Below, one piece after another: positions 1 through 8,229 of a DNA stretch of 64,000 nt. Below the pieces are notes generated by a model. It was not told where the DNA came from, ran no database searches, and saw nothing but the letters and a program-made list of their open reading frames with translations. Where the stretch lies: the NCBI GenBank assembly GCA_012841375.1, contig DUUV01000047.1:1-64000 (forward strand), written 5' to 3'. Each line of letters opens with the position of its first letter. Position 1 is the first letter of the stretch. This stretch comes from Candidatus Fermentithermobacillaceae bacterium (GTDB lineage: Bacteria > Bacillota > Sulfobacillia > Fermentithermobacillales > Fermentithermobacillaceae). Position numbers and translations under genes: made by a program.

Positions 1-250
1 CTTTGTTCCTCGGGGGTTGGGACGAACGCCTCGATTCCGCGATTGGCGAACGCATCCGTGTACATCCCGCTACTCATCGTAAACCCCGTGCCGAAGACCA
101 CCACTCTCTTGCAGCCCTTGACCTCGGCATACTTACAGGTCTCCTCCACAATGCTGATGAGAGGCAAGGGAGAGCGCGCCTGTACCCTGTCGAACACGAT
201 GTGCGCCGTGTTGCTGCCATCGTCGCGAATTGGGCTCCGGCCGCTGCCAT
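1..250 (-). pseudogene. Aspartate/glutamate racemase remnant (5'-truncated, frameshifted, runs off left edge)
   Basis: Read on the minus strand, this stretch encodes the middle of an Asp/Glu racemase-like protein: a first piece AAAGAQFATMAA (from about 250 to 212), then, one base out of frame, NTAHIVFDRVQARSPLPLI followed by SIVEETC, a VVVFGTGFTMSSGMY segment and EAFVPTPEEQ at the left edge. The two pieces join into the usual AANTxH...PLISIVEETC pattern only if one base is missing near 211, so I read a frameshift. The N-terminal part of the family is absent: the next 6 bases upstream belong to the neighbouring nuclease-like gene. The rest lies outside the window, so whether the 3' end is intact is unknown. 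Family recognition is good; the pseudogene status rests on the truncation plus the frameshift. Confidence 0.7.
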
Positions 251-255
251 CCGAA

Positions 256-999
256 CTACTCTCTATCCCAGTCCTGGTTGCGGGCCACTTCTCTGCCGAG
301 CTCCTCGAGTGTCAGGATCACGGGTCCCTTTGGGTCAAACACCCTGCGTGGCACGTCGTCGGGGATGACCTCAAGGATTCCCCCGAGCGTCAGTACCCGG
401 TTGTGAACCACCGAAAGCCTGATGTTGTTGTCCTTGCTGAGATGGGCCTTCCGAAGGTCCCTCTTGTACCTCTCAACAAAGGCTCTGTCGCCCTGGTATC
501 TTTGAGTAGGACCGAAGTGCTGGTCCCCATGATATTCGATAGCCCAGTAGAACTCCGGCACGTAAATGTCGTATTCCAAGTTCTGGCCCGTTTCGATGTT
601 ACGCAGGAAGTCTGGGCGGGCATGTCGGATCAGTATGACTCTCGGGGCGACCATCCACTCAAGAAAGAGCGCTGTCGTCTCCTCGCCCTTGAACGGTGCA
701 AGGTTCACCCTAATTCGGATTTGAGCAGCGATCTTGGTCTCGACATCCCGCGGAACGAGTGCCACAGGTCGCAACTTGTTACGACCCTTGATGAGGTCCA
801 TCCAGCCCAGCCTCTGAAGATTGCGCAAATGTTTGGCGAGATGCCTCGAGCCGAGGCCTGCTTCTTTTGCGAGAGCCTCAATGCAGGACGGTTGCTTGAA
901 CATGCTTTCTATGTAAATCGCTTTTTCGGTGAGAGGAAGCTCTCTGACGCCGGCCAGGTTTTCGATGATGAGCGTGTTAATGATGGCATTCGCCTCCAT
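256..999 (-). CDS. Winged-helix plus PD-(D/E)XK (DUF559/Vsr-like) nuclease-like protein
   Basis: A 247-residue protein. Residues about 20-80 look like a helix-turn-helix (CIEALAKEAGLGSRHLAKHL, then a basic wing). The second half carries a nuclease-like core: LEYDIYVPEFYWAIEYHG followed by DQHF, with Asp144, Glu155 and His161 placed as in the DUF559/Vsr branch of the PD-(D/E)XK fold, then a basic helix with several Lys/Arg and a hydrophobic strand RLSVVH. Family knowledge suggests metal-dependent DNA cleavage or a derived binding role; the substrate is unknown. It lies between a broken racemase gene and a repeat array, so it may have arrived with a mobile segment. The opposite strand is also open but shows no protein family. 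The start is an ATG; I see no strong RBS. Confidence 0.7.
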   Translation of the reverse strand: MEANAIINTLIIENLAGVRELPLTEKAIYIESMFKQPSCIEALAKEAGLGSRHLAKHLRNLQRLGWMDLIKGRNKLRPVALVPRDVETKIAAQIRIRVNLAPFKGEETTALFLEWMVAPRVILIRHARPDFLRNIETGQNLEYDIYVPEFYWAIEYHGDQHFGPTQRYQGDRAFVERYKRDLRKAHLSKDNNIRLSVVHNRVLTLGGILEVIPDDVPRRVFDPKGPVILTLEELGREVARNQDWDRE

Positions 1000-1234
1000 T
1001 CGACGAAATAGACAGTGAGCGCCTGCCCATATTTTACCAACATCCCCATCTTACGACAAGCGGTCTCCCGAACGGACCGCAATGCTGATTGGAATTGGAG
1101 ATCTCGGCGAAGGTGCGTATCCGAGGCAGCGTCTTGCGGCCAAGGATGGGTCGATCTGAGGCGGTGTCTTACCGCCGAGGATGTTGCTCTGAGAAGGCTC
1201 GACGAGGAAAGGCAACCGTCCGACTCCGGTCATG

Positions 1235-1424
1235 GACAAAAGGGAAGCGTTCGGAGTCGGATCACCGACAAAAGGGAAGTTTTCGGCCTGGCTCATAGTC
1301 AAAAGGGAAGCGTTCGGAGTCGGATCACCGACAAAAGGGAAGCTTTCGGCCTGGCTCATAGTCAAAAGGGAAGCGTTCGGAGTCGGATCACCGACAAAAG
1401 GGAAGCTTTCGGGCCTGGCTCATA
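1235..1424. repeat. Three tandem copies of a 63-bp repeat, with degenerate half-copies on both sides
   Basis: Copies begin at 1235, 1298 and 1361; the third is 64 bp through one extra G near 1411. Each unit is itself a double: a GACAAAAGGGAAGCGTTCGG block and, about 31-32 bp on, a near-identical GACAAAAGGGAAGCTTTCGG block. Outlying relatives flank the array: AAAGGCAACCGTCCGAC at about 1205 and AAAAGGTAACCGTTCGAC at about 1428. Because 63 is a multiple of three, several frames stay open, but this follows from the repeat rather than showing a gene. Closely spaced short direct repeats of this kind occur at the ends of IS21-type and related transposons as transposase binding sites; that origin is inference, since no transposase is present here. 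Confidence 0.9.
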
Positions 1425-1449
1425 GTCAAAAGGTAACCGTTCGACGCCG

Positions 1450-1602
1450 CCTCCGCCCACCGATGTTCGCGAACTGCAGCGCCGGCTGAAGGCCCAGGGA
1501 GTGCAGCTACTGAGCGAGGCGGATGAGAGCGCCACGGGACCGGCTCATTTCATGCTTGTGGACCCGGACGGCAACCCGATACTGGTCGACCAGCACGTTT
1601 GA
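1450..1602 (+). pseudogene. 3' fragment of a glyoxalase/VOC-family gene
   Basis: In one plus frame the last 50 codons read TDVRELQRRLKAQGVQLLSE, then GPAHFMLVDPDGNPILVDQH and V before a TGA at 1600-1602. The FxDPDGNPI strand is the hallmark C-terminal segment of vicinal-oxygen-chelate (glyoxalase/bleomycin-resistance) proteins. No start codon, RBS or N-terminal half is present: the coding sequence begins where the 63-bp repeat array ends. I infer that the array (or the element it belonged to) replaced the 5' part. The fragment is too short to be functional. Its stop lies two bases from the stop of the convergent DUF4153 gene. Confidence 0.7.
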
Positions 1603-1604
1603 GC

Positions 1605-3452
1605 CTACTCGACTCCGACCAACAGGTAGAACCGGAGAGTCCCGCCCCTCGGTCTTCCCGCGGCAGGGTCGCCCAGGTCCGCCCACAGACTGGTGATTAC
1701 TAGTTTGACGCGAAGGCCCGCCGATTCGTCGGAGATGACCGTGTCCTCTGGCTCAAGCTCGACGTCTACCTCATCTCCGTACTTGTGCGCGAGTTCCTCG
1801 AGATAGTCATGCAGTGACCTTCGCCATTCCGGCGCGTCCTCGCGGATTACCTGAACATCCCAGGTCACTGTGTTGTACGTTACCTCAACCGGGCCTTGAC
1901 GCATAGAGACGTCGGGTCCGCTCCCCAACTCCGACGCGAAATCAAAGAAGTAGTCGTATCCGCCTAGGTCAAATGCCTCGCCTCGGGATTGATACCTGAC
2001 GTACTTGTGTCTTTCGGGAAATCCCACGTCGAAGTATTGGAAGCCGAAGACTTTATCGAACTCGCCGAAGTGGAAGTCCGCGGGGAGAAAACGGACATCC
2101 GTCAGCCGGTGGTTGTCCGCGAAGTAGAACAGGATTTCGGCGAATTCGCGGCGGTCCTCGACGGGCACCGGCTGGGTTGGATGGACGATGGTTCCTTCTC
2201 GCAGCATCCCGTACTTCGTGAGCAACGTCTCGAAACGCCTGTTTTGACTCCACATGGACACCGAGAAACTGCTCCACGGACCGATTACCGCCAGGGCCAC
2301 CACGATTGCGAGAGTAATGGGGAGGACTAGGCTCTTTTTCGGCTTTGCCGTGATTAGGTAGATCATGGCTCCCAGCACCCAAGCACCGAAAACCAGCACG
2401 TAGTACCGGTTCTCGGTCAGGCCGTAATGCCGGACCCTAATTCCTACGGAAGCGAACATCATGAGCGTCAGGGGGATGACGGCTTTCGGGAAGTAAGAAG
2501 AGAAGGCACGACCCCACTTATTGTCGCCCTCCAGCGGCCAAATGAAGTACAGTATCGCCGCTCCGGCCATCGAGTACCAGAGCACAAGGTGAGCGACCAA
2601 CCCGACAGGCCACACCCTGGTCAATAGGATCTTTGCGAAATAGACGTAGAGGATCAGCGTGTAGGCAGTGAGCAACGGAGTAATGACGAACAAGACAAGG
2701 TTCTTCAAGACCTTCGGGTAGTCTGCGGTGTCGCTCCCGATCGTCCCTCTGGGTATCCCGCCCATGAACAGAAACGGAGCCACCGTCACGGCCATAACCA
2801 GGAAAATGCGGATGTACGCACGGTAGGTCACGTTGAGCGAAAACAATGATGAGACCGTGAAAGTGATGGCTACCAGGCCGAGGAACAAGATCGCTGCGAA
2901 CAGGGCGGATACAAATGCGTGAGAGAACAGCCTGACGATGTACATCTCAAGGCTGCCCTTCCTGCGGAAGTGAGGTGCGACGAAGCAGGTCAGGGAGAGC
3001 ACCACACAAATGGCAAAGTGCCTGCTCATCGACACCACACCGAATTCATGGAGCAAGAGGAATGTGGCGCCGACAATAAGTCCTGCCACGGGGAGGGCCA
3101 TGAGGTTGGCGGTTAGCTCCTGATTTCTCCAGGGACTCTCTCCTGCATGGGGAGGTGTATTCCCGTCGGTTCCTGTGCTGCCCTCAGGACGGGCCGCACT
3201 GCCTTCGGCAGAGGAATCTATGTTCAGGCTATAACGACGTTCCCAGTACAGGATGGCGCACCAAGCAGCGAGGATACCGGAGAAAAGCGCCAACGACCAT
3301 CTCACCAACTGATCGTTCTTGTGGAGATCACCCGTGACCGCTGCTGACAGAGTGAGAGTCGCAGCCACACAGAGTAACACCGCAACCCAGAACCGGCGAA
3401 AGGTGGGTCTCGCGGTTTCCAGAATCCTCACAAGTGATCCCCTGAGGTTCAT
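1605..3452 (-). CDS. DUF4153-type multi-pass membrane protein
   Basis: A 615-residue protein. The first 435 residues contain roughly a dozen hydrophobic segments, including a stretch with GLTENRYYVLVFGAWVLG, the most recognisable part of the DUF4153 family. The last 170 residues are polar and probably form an extracytoplasmic domain. Function of the family is not established, so none is assigned. I chose the ATG at 3452 because an AGGAGG sits 8-9 bases upstream; the frame is open for 50 more codons, but that extension is basic and of low complexity. A proline/serine-rich loop separates the second and third membrane segments. The 61-residue membrane protein upstream ends 17 bases before this start, so the two are probably co-transcribed. 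Confidence 0.8.
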   Translation of the reverse strand: MNLRGSLVRILETARPTFRRFWVAVLLCVAATLTLSAAVTGDLHKNDQLVRWSLALFSGILAAWCAILYWERRYSLNIDSSAEGSAARPEGSTGTDGNTPPHAGESPWRNQELTANLMALPVAGLIVGATFLLLHEFGVVSMSRHFAICVVLSLTCFVAPHFRRKGSLEMYIVRLFSHAFVSALFAAILFLGLVAITFTVSSLFSLNVTYRAYIRIFLVMAVTVAPFLFMGGIPRGTIGSDTADYPKVLKNLVLFVITPLLTAYTLILYVYFAKILLTRVWPVGLVAHLVLWYSMAGAAILYFIWPLEGDNKWGRAFSSYFPKAVIPLTLMMFASVGIRVRHYGLTENRYYVLVFGAWVLGAMIYLITAKPKKSLVLPITLAIVVALAVIGPWSSFSVSMWSQNRRFETLLTKYGMLREGTIVHPTQPVPVEDRREFAEILFYFADNHRLTDVRFLPADFHFGEFDKVFGFQYFDVGFPERHKYVRYQSRGEAFDLGGYDYFFDFASELGSGPDVSMRQGPVEVTYNTVTWDVQVIREDAPEWRRSLHDYLEELAHKYGDEVDVELEPEDTVISDESAGLRVKLVITSLWADLGDPAAGRPRGGTLRFYLLVGVE

Positions 3453-3469
3453 ATGAGCCCTCCTGCCTC

Positions 3470-3655
3470 CTAGTCTTTGTTCCCCGTTTTCTTCCGGTAG
3501 TTGGCCAGCGCTATGTTGTGAGCGACAACCCCGACCAGGAGTCCTAGAGCCGGGCCGAACTGTATCTTGTTGAGGATGACCCCCAAGACAGTCCCGAAAC
3601 ACAACCCCAACGCAATATAAGTGCCGATCTCAGGCTTTCGCGGTTCTTTCTCCAT
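3470..3655 (-). CDS. Small two-TM glycine-rich membrane protein
   Basis: A 61-residue protein with a charged N-terminus (MEKEPRKPE), two hydrophobic helices (about residues 10-27 and 31-50) rich in spaced glycines (GLCFGTVLGV, GPALGLLVGVV), and a basic tail ending YRKKTGNKD. The pattern fits small glycine-zipper-like membrane proteins; no specific family is recognised. A GGGAGAGAG sequence precedes the ATG at 3655. It sits directly upstream of the DUF4153 gene on the same strand with a 17-base gap, so the two products may act together. It is short but has clear protein-like composition and a good ribosome binding site. Confidence 0.65.
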   Translation of the reverse strand: MEKEPRKPEIGTYIALGLCFGTVLGVILNKIQFGPALGLLVGVVAHNIALANYRKKTGNKD

Positions 3656-3736
3656 AGGTTCTCTCTCCCTAACGCGTGTGGTTATTGGAAAGTTCCATGA
3701 GAAAGTCCGTTACCCTCTACGGTTCCTTACGGATCC

Positions 3737-5026
3737 TTACGGAACGACGGAATCCATGTCGCAGGGATATTCCCTGACTTCCAGATCGAGAACCCGCTCC
3801 GGCTCCAGGTCTGCGCTCCTACCCTGGCGGATTGTCACCGTCTCGCTCCGACCATCCGACACGAACCTTTCGTCCGGGTACTCCTCAAACTCTCCCAGCC
3901 ACTTATCCAGCTCTTCCTGGGAGCCTCGGATCCTGGGGATCGCCAGCGGGTTGAACTTCCTAGAGAAGGGGGAAGGAGCGGGTTCGGCGCCGACCAGCAG
4001 TATCCCCTTGTTCACGTATTCCTGATCATCCCACGTGCCGGCAAGGAGGCTCTCGGTGGACCGCGGGTACCCTCCAAAAGGAAGCGCCAGAGACACCGGT
4101 TCGTATCCGCATATGCCCCTCACTTCGTTGACGAGGCTGCCGATTTCCCTGACCACAGCTTCCGGAGAAGCATATGCCAAGTTCGCATGGGTGCGAGTGT
4201 GGTTGCCTATCTCCATGCCGTTCTCCAGTAGGAACCGGAAATTCTCCTCGATCCGCGATGCGTCGCCAAACGGGTTTCCCGAGTTCACAAAGAACGTCGC
4301 CGCGTGCCCGAACTCCGGATGCGTCCGGGAGAACTCAAGTAGGATTCCCACGGCGCAATCGGGGTCCGGGATAAGTCCTTCATCGCCCTCAATCATGCGG
4401 AACTGGCCCCGGGTCCCGTCATCGAAGGTCAAGACAAGGGGGGCTTTCCCCGCCGGGACGCTTATGTTGCCGCTAAGGTAATCGCTTAGGAGCACAAGGC
4501 TGTATCCAAGGTCGTGGAACCGCTCAAGGTCGTTCCTGAGGTTGGACCTCGACCGCACCCACTCGGCTTCGTAGTCCTGCACATCGTGATACATGATTAT
4601 GGGGACCTTGCCGAGTTCGTTTACTCCGAGGCGGTAGAGTTCGCCATCATCCATCGGTGAGATCGTGCTGTCGCCCGGACCGTTGATCGTTTCACCGGAG
4701 CCATTGGACTCGCCGCTATCAGGCTCGTTGCCCGATCCGCCGCCTGTCCCAACACCTGATTCATAGTCAGATTTCTCACCGGAGTGCTTTCCCGGCTCGT
4801 CATCACCGGGTTGGAAACCAGGGTCCTTCCCTCCCGGGTCATTTCCGGGAAAACGGGCCTCCAAGCGCTCCCTCATCCCCGAGATGAAGTAACCGGCATA
4901 TCCGCTCGAGTGCAGGAGGAGTGCTCCTAGGATGACTGCGATTGAGCATATTCCCAACGACATCCACAGGCAACGCTTGGTCTGTTGCTTCGCCGTCTTC
5001 TGTCTGTCTCGGCGGCCACGTCTCAT
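3737..5026 (-). CDS. Membrane-anchored polysaccharide deacetylase (NodB/CE4 fold)
   Basis: A 429-residue protein. Residues 1-20 are very basic, followed by a membrane anchor at about 22-42, then a Gly/Asp/Glu/Ser linker of about 80 residues. The catalytic domain starts with PIIMYHDVQ and shows the CE4 motifs LVLTFDDG (metal-binding and catalytic Asp) and GNHTRTHANL (HxxxH metal ligands), plus an ALPFGGYPR segment in place of the usual RxPxG. Such enzymes remove N-acetyl groups from peptidoglycan or other amino-sugar polymers outside the membrane. The ATG at 5026 follows GAGGAG by 9 bases. It is an isolated minus-strand gene between DUF4153 and MFS genes. The target polymer cannot be deduced. 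Confidence 0.88.
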   Translation of the reverse strand: MRRGRRDRQKTAKQQTKRCLWMSLGICSIAVILGALLLHSSGYAGYFISGMRERLEARFPGNDPGGKDPGFQPGDDEPGKHSGEKSDYESGVGTGGGSGNEPDSGESNGSGETINGPGDSTISPMDDGELYRLGVNELGKVPIIMYHDVQDYEAEWVRSRSNLRNDLERFHDLGYSLVLLSDYLSGNISVPAGKAPLVLTFDDGTRGQFRMIEGDEGLIPDPDCAVGILLEFSRTHPEFGHAATFFVNSGNPFGDASRIEENFRFLLENGMEIGNHTRTHANLAYASPEAVVREIGSLVNEVRGICGYEPVSLALPFGGYPRSTESLLAGTWDDQEYVNKGILLVGAEPAPSPFSRKFNPLAIPRIRGSQEELDKWLGEFEEYPDERFVSDGRSETVTIRQGRSADLEPERVLDLEVREYPCDMDSVVP

Positions 5027-5192
5027 AAACCGGAACTCCTCTCGCCTTTGTCTCGCGCGTCAGGGACGGAGACATCAATACCATATGACGTCTATCCCGT
5101 ATGACGCGTATTCTGGGCAAGAGTTCCGTAGAAGTGCCTGGCAGAGACTCGAGTCTTGACCCGTGGCACGCCGTGAGTGGAATCCTTGCAGG

Positions 5193-6416
5193 TTAGGCGG
5201 CATCCACGCGTGGGTTTCCTGCCCTAACCAGAACCTTGTCTCCAAGCATCACCAGAGCCTGGACGGAGATCAAGAGCCCGGTTCCTAGGAGCAACCACTC
5301 AATCTTCACCGCATCGGCGAGCGGACCAAAAAGGAGCATTCCCAGAGGCATCATGCTACCGGATATCATCCCGAGAAGCCCGAACACTCTCCCGCGGAAA
5401 TCGTCCTCCACCCTCTGTTGGAGGATGACTGTGGAGGGGGCGTGGAATACGGGGAGGGACATTCCGCACACGGCCATCAACCCCAGGTAGACCCAGAAGA
5501 ACGGTACGAGCCCAAGGGCTACGGTCAGGATTCCGATGCTGAAGTTCGACAACACCATTGTATGGACCCGGTTCCTTAGCCCGCCCCAAACGGCCATGAC
5601 GATGCCGCCCAGTATCATCCCGCCTGAGAAGGCTATTTCGATCGCCGTGAGACGCCACACGTCCTCACCGAAGCTCCTCGCTACTTGGAGCGGGGTCAGA
5701 AAGGCGAGTGGGGTGACCAGGAGGAGGAAGGCGATGTTGTGGCCGAAGAATCTTATGAGATAGCTTTCGTTCTTGACGTAGGACAATCCGGTGCGCAAGT
5801 CATCCAGGTAGCTGCCGGAACGCGGAGCACTGGCCTTGGCGTGCGCAGGCACCTTGAGGGCGAAGGCGAGGATCAGGACTGCTATTGCGGCCGTCACTAC
5901 ATCGACCATGAACACGGACCCGATGCCTGCCCACGCCAGGAGCGCGCCGCTTACCATGGGCGACACCAGAGATACCGCAGAATGGATGCTGCTGTTGGTG
6001 GCGTTTACCTTCATGAGCTGGTCTTCGGGGACGAACTGGGGCAGTATGGCTCTCACCGCAGGTGACTGTACGGCCGAACCGAACGCCCGGATTGCCGAGG
6101 CCACGAACAGAAGCCAGAGCCCCTGGTGTCCTGCCCTGAACAGCAGGGCAAGGATCAGCGTCGCTACCGCTATCGATGAGTCCGAGACGATGATGAGAGT
6201 CTTCCTGGGATACCGGTCGGCCCACACTCCCGCGAAGGGCGATACGAGGAATGTTGGGACGAAGCCGCAGATTATCGATACGGCGACCATCGCGCCGGAC
6301 TGAGTCCGCAGGGTTATATACCAGGTGATGGCGTATTGAACCAGGGATGTCCCGAAGACGGAAATGGTCTGGCTGGCCAGGAAGAGTGCCGTCTGCTTTC
6401 TCCAGTCGGTCCGCAT
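5193..6416 (-). CDS. MFS permease, DHA3 (macrolide-efflux-like) type
   Basis: A 407-residue, roughly 12-TM transporter. Recognisable features are the N-terminal FLASQTISVFGTSLVQYAI helix, the loop 2-3 signature AGVWADRYPRKT, and the RVEDDFRGRVFGLLG segment in the second half, which together are typical of the DHA3/MefA branch of drug exporters. The start at 6416 (MRTDWRKQTALF) has GGGAGG about 10 bases upstream, better than the ATG 18 bases further up, which itself overlaps this Shine-Dalgarno sequence. It is monocistronic and divergent from the HAD-fusion gene. The substrate is not predictable from sequence; export of a drug or a metabolite is the reasonable guess. Confidence 0.85.
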   Translation of the reverse strand: MRTDWRKQTALFLASQTISVFGTSLVQYAITWYITLRTQSGAMVAVSIICGFVPTFLVSPFAGVWADRYPRKTLIIVSDSSIAVATLILALLFRAGHQGLWLLFVASAIRAFGSAVQSPAVRAILPQFVPEDQLMKVNATNSSIHSAVSLVSPMVSGALLAWAGIGSVFMVDVVTAAIAVLILAFALKVPAHAKASAPRSGSYLDDLRTGLSYVKNESYLIRFFGHNIAFLLLVTPLAFLTPLQVARSFGEDVWRLTAIEIAFSGGMILGGIVMAVWGGLRNRVHTMVLSNFSIGILTVALGLVPFFWVYLGLMAVCGMSLPVFHAPSTVILQQRVEDDFRGRVFGLLGMISGSMMPLGMLLFGPLADAVKIEWLLLGTGLLISVQALVMLGDKVLVRAGNPRVDAA

Positions 6417-6605
6417 GTGAGGATCGCCTCCCATCGTCGACAGCGGAAGTCACGCGAAGGGTCCGCAAGCCACGAAGGAAAGGATATCATATCGACGGGG
6501 TGCAGTGCACGTGTGGCCCGTATCGCGTTCCGAAGACGCCTTGCCAGTACAAAGAGAGGACAACCACGAGACGCCACAGAATGACCGAACCGGGGTGGTG
6601 GTGAA

Positions 6606-8123
6606 ATGAGTCCAAGGCGACTTGGGGACGTCCATCTGCGGAAACAGTTTCCCCTCATGGAATTGGGTTTGGAGAACCGGTCTCCTCTCCGTGACGCGCA
6701 CTCGGCGAACCGGCTCCCTCAGTTTGTCCAGGCGGTCTTCGTCGACCGAGACGGAACCATGGGAGGAACGGGCCGTTTCATCCATCCCAGGGACTTCGAC
6801 GTGTACCCCTTCACTCGTGAGGCCTTGGCTAACCTACGAAACGAAGGTTTCCTCCTGTTTGCCCTCACCAACCAGTATCGCATATCCAGGGGGGAGGCGA
6901 CGGAAGAGGACTTCCATCGCGAGTTTGAGGACCTTAAGCTGGACGGGGCCTACATTTGCCCTCACGATATCGACTTTCCATGTAACTGCAAGAAGCCGGC
7001 CCCCGGCATGCTGTTGCGCGCGGCGGAGGAACACGGTCTGGACCTCTCCCGGTGTGTGGTGATCGGCGACACCGGAGCGACGGATATGCTGGCCGCACAG
7101 GCCGTGGGAGCGACCAAGGTGTTGGTCAAGACGGGGTGGGGCGAATCATCCCTCGGCGAGTATCGGCACACCTGGGCCGATGTGGAGCCGGACTACATCG
7201 CCGGTGACCTTCTGGACGCAGCCAAGTGGGTCGTCGAGTTCTCAAGACAAAGAGGCATATGGTTGGGGTTCATCGATACGGTCAAGCGGGGAGCGTTCGG
7301 CATCGACGACGTCAAGCCACTCCACCAGGGTCTTGCGCCTGGCCTTTGCCACATCGTGGCGGCCATCGCTGCGAAAGTCCCGCCGGATGATTGGCCGCTG
7401 AGTCCAAAGATGGTTGTCGGCGCCCGCTGCGATACCACCGACCACCTCGATCCCGGCGACTACCGCGACCCCGGGGACCCCGGCGACGACTGTGCCCCCG
7501 GCCGTGGCCATCCGGTCCACTTCCTTGTCCCTCTTCTTGTCGATGGTCAGGAGACCACGTTTTGCTTCTCTTTTGTCCTAGAAGGCAACCGCTGGTTCTT
7601 AAGGCACATCGAAGGCATCGTCATCCCCATCACTCACGTCCCCGATTTGCCTGCCACCTCGTTTCCGGACCTACCTTCGGCGACCAAGGACTTCATGCGC
7701 GAAGAGATTGCTGCAAGCGAGAGGATCAGGCTGTGGGCCTTTCTCAAGGATAGGTTCGGTCCGGGCTTCGCGACGGACTGGTTCAAGGACGGCGTAGGCT
7801 ACGCCCTCGCAGCAAGGGCATGGATCCCGTTTCTTCCTCCTGAGCAGGCGTTCATCCTGTATGTATGTTGGGAAGAGACGCGGCTCCGGGGAGGAGAGGC
7901 CCATCTACTCGAGCTTACCTCATCCAGCGCGAGGATTTCCTTGAAGCCGCAATACCTCTCGGTATACGGACGCGCTACCCATCTCCGGGAGCAGATTTCC
8001 GCGGAGGATTATGAGGCCCTATGGGAAGCGATATGGAAGGACAGGGCCGCCCACGGTGGATGGCAGGTCGAAGTCAAGTATGAGACCACAGGCTGTACGC
8101 TGTTCTTTACGCGCCCCGGCTAG
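6606..8123 (+). CDS. HAD-IIIA (GmhB/HisB-N-like) phosphatase fused to an unrecognised C-terminal domain
   Basis: A 505-residue protein. Residues about 40-215 are a HAD phosphatase: AVFVDRDGTMGG (Asp47 and Asp49 as nucleophile and acid/base), FALTNQ (motif II), CKKPAPGML (motif III Lys) and VVIGDTGATDMLAA (motif IV). A Cys-x-His...Cys-x-Cys loop (CPHDIDFPCNC) matches the zinc loop of GmhB-type phosphatases. Residues about 220-505 form a second region I do not recognise, containing a Pro/Gly/Asp-rich insert and a C-terminal strand-rich part ending KYETTGCTLFFTR. GmhB-like enzymes are about 180 residues, so the C-terminal extension is unusual. The ATG at 6606 follows a GGTGGTGAA; a later ATG at 6657 is possible. 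The substrate is unknown. Confidence 0.8.
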   Translation: MSPRRLGDVHLRKQFPLMELGLENRSPLRDAHSANRLPQFVQAVFVDRDGTMGGTGRFIHPRDFDVYPFTREALANLRNEGFLLFALTNQYRISRGEATEEDFHREFEDLKLDGAYICPHDIDFPCNCKKPAPGMLLRAAEEHGLDLSRCVVIGDTGATDMLAAQAVGATKVLVKTGWGESSLGEYRHTWADVEPDYIAGDLLDAAKWVVEFSRQRGIWLGFIDTVKRGAFGIDDVKPLHQGLAPGLCHIVAAIAAKVPPDDWPLSPKMVVGARCDTTDHLDPGDYRDPGDPGDDCAPGRGHPVHFLVPLLVDGQETTFCFSFVLEGNRWFLRHIEGIVIPITHVPDLPATSFPDLPSATKDFMREEIAASERIRLWAFLKDRFGPGFATDWFKDGVGYALAARAWIPFLPPEQAFILYVCWEETRLRGGEAHLLELTSSSARISLKPQYLSVYGRATHLREQISAEDYEALWEAIWKDRAAHGGWQVEVKYETTGCTLFFTRPG

Positions 8124-8229
8124 ACCGAAAGACACGCCATAGCACAGGTTTCCAAGAGGACAAGACTCACGCGATATCGAAGTCCTGTAAGAGGGGTTGC
8201 CTTGAGGTCAACCCATCCGCCACAGGGGG

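Noticed and set aside
43-1011. Long open plus-strand frame opposite the nuclease-like gene
   Set aside because: It shows no family motif, while the minus strand has a coherent wHTH and nuclease core; the frame is a shadow of high-GC codon use.
1235-1424. Regularly spaced repeat that could be taken for a CRISPR array
   Set aside because: The intervals between the 20-bp words are only 11-12 bp and are themselves identical from unit to unit, so there are no spacers; no cas gene is present.
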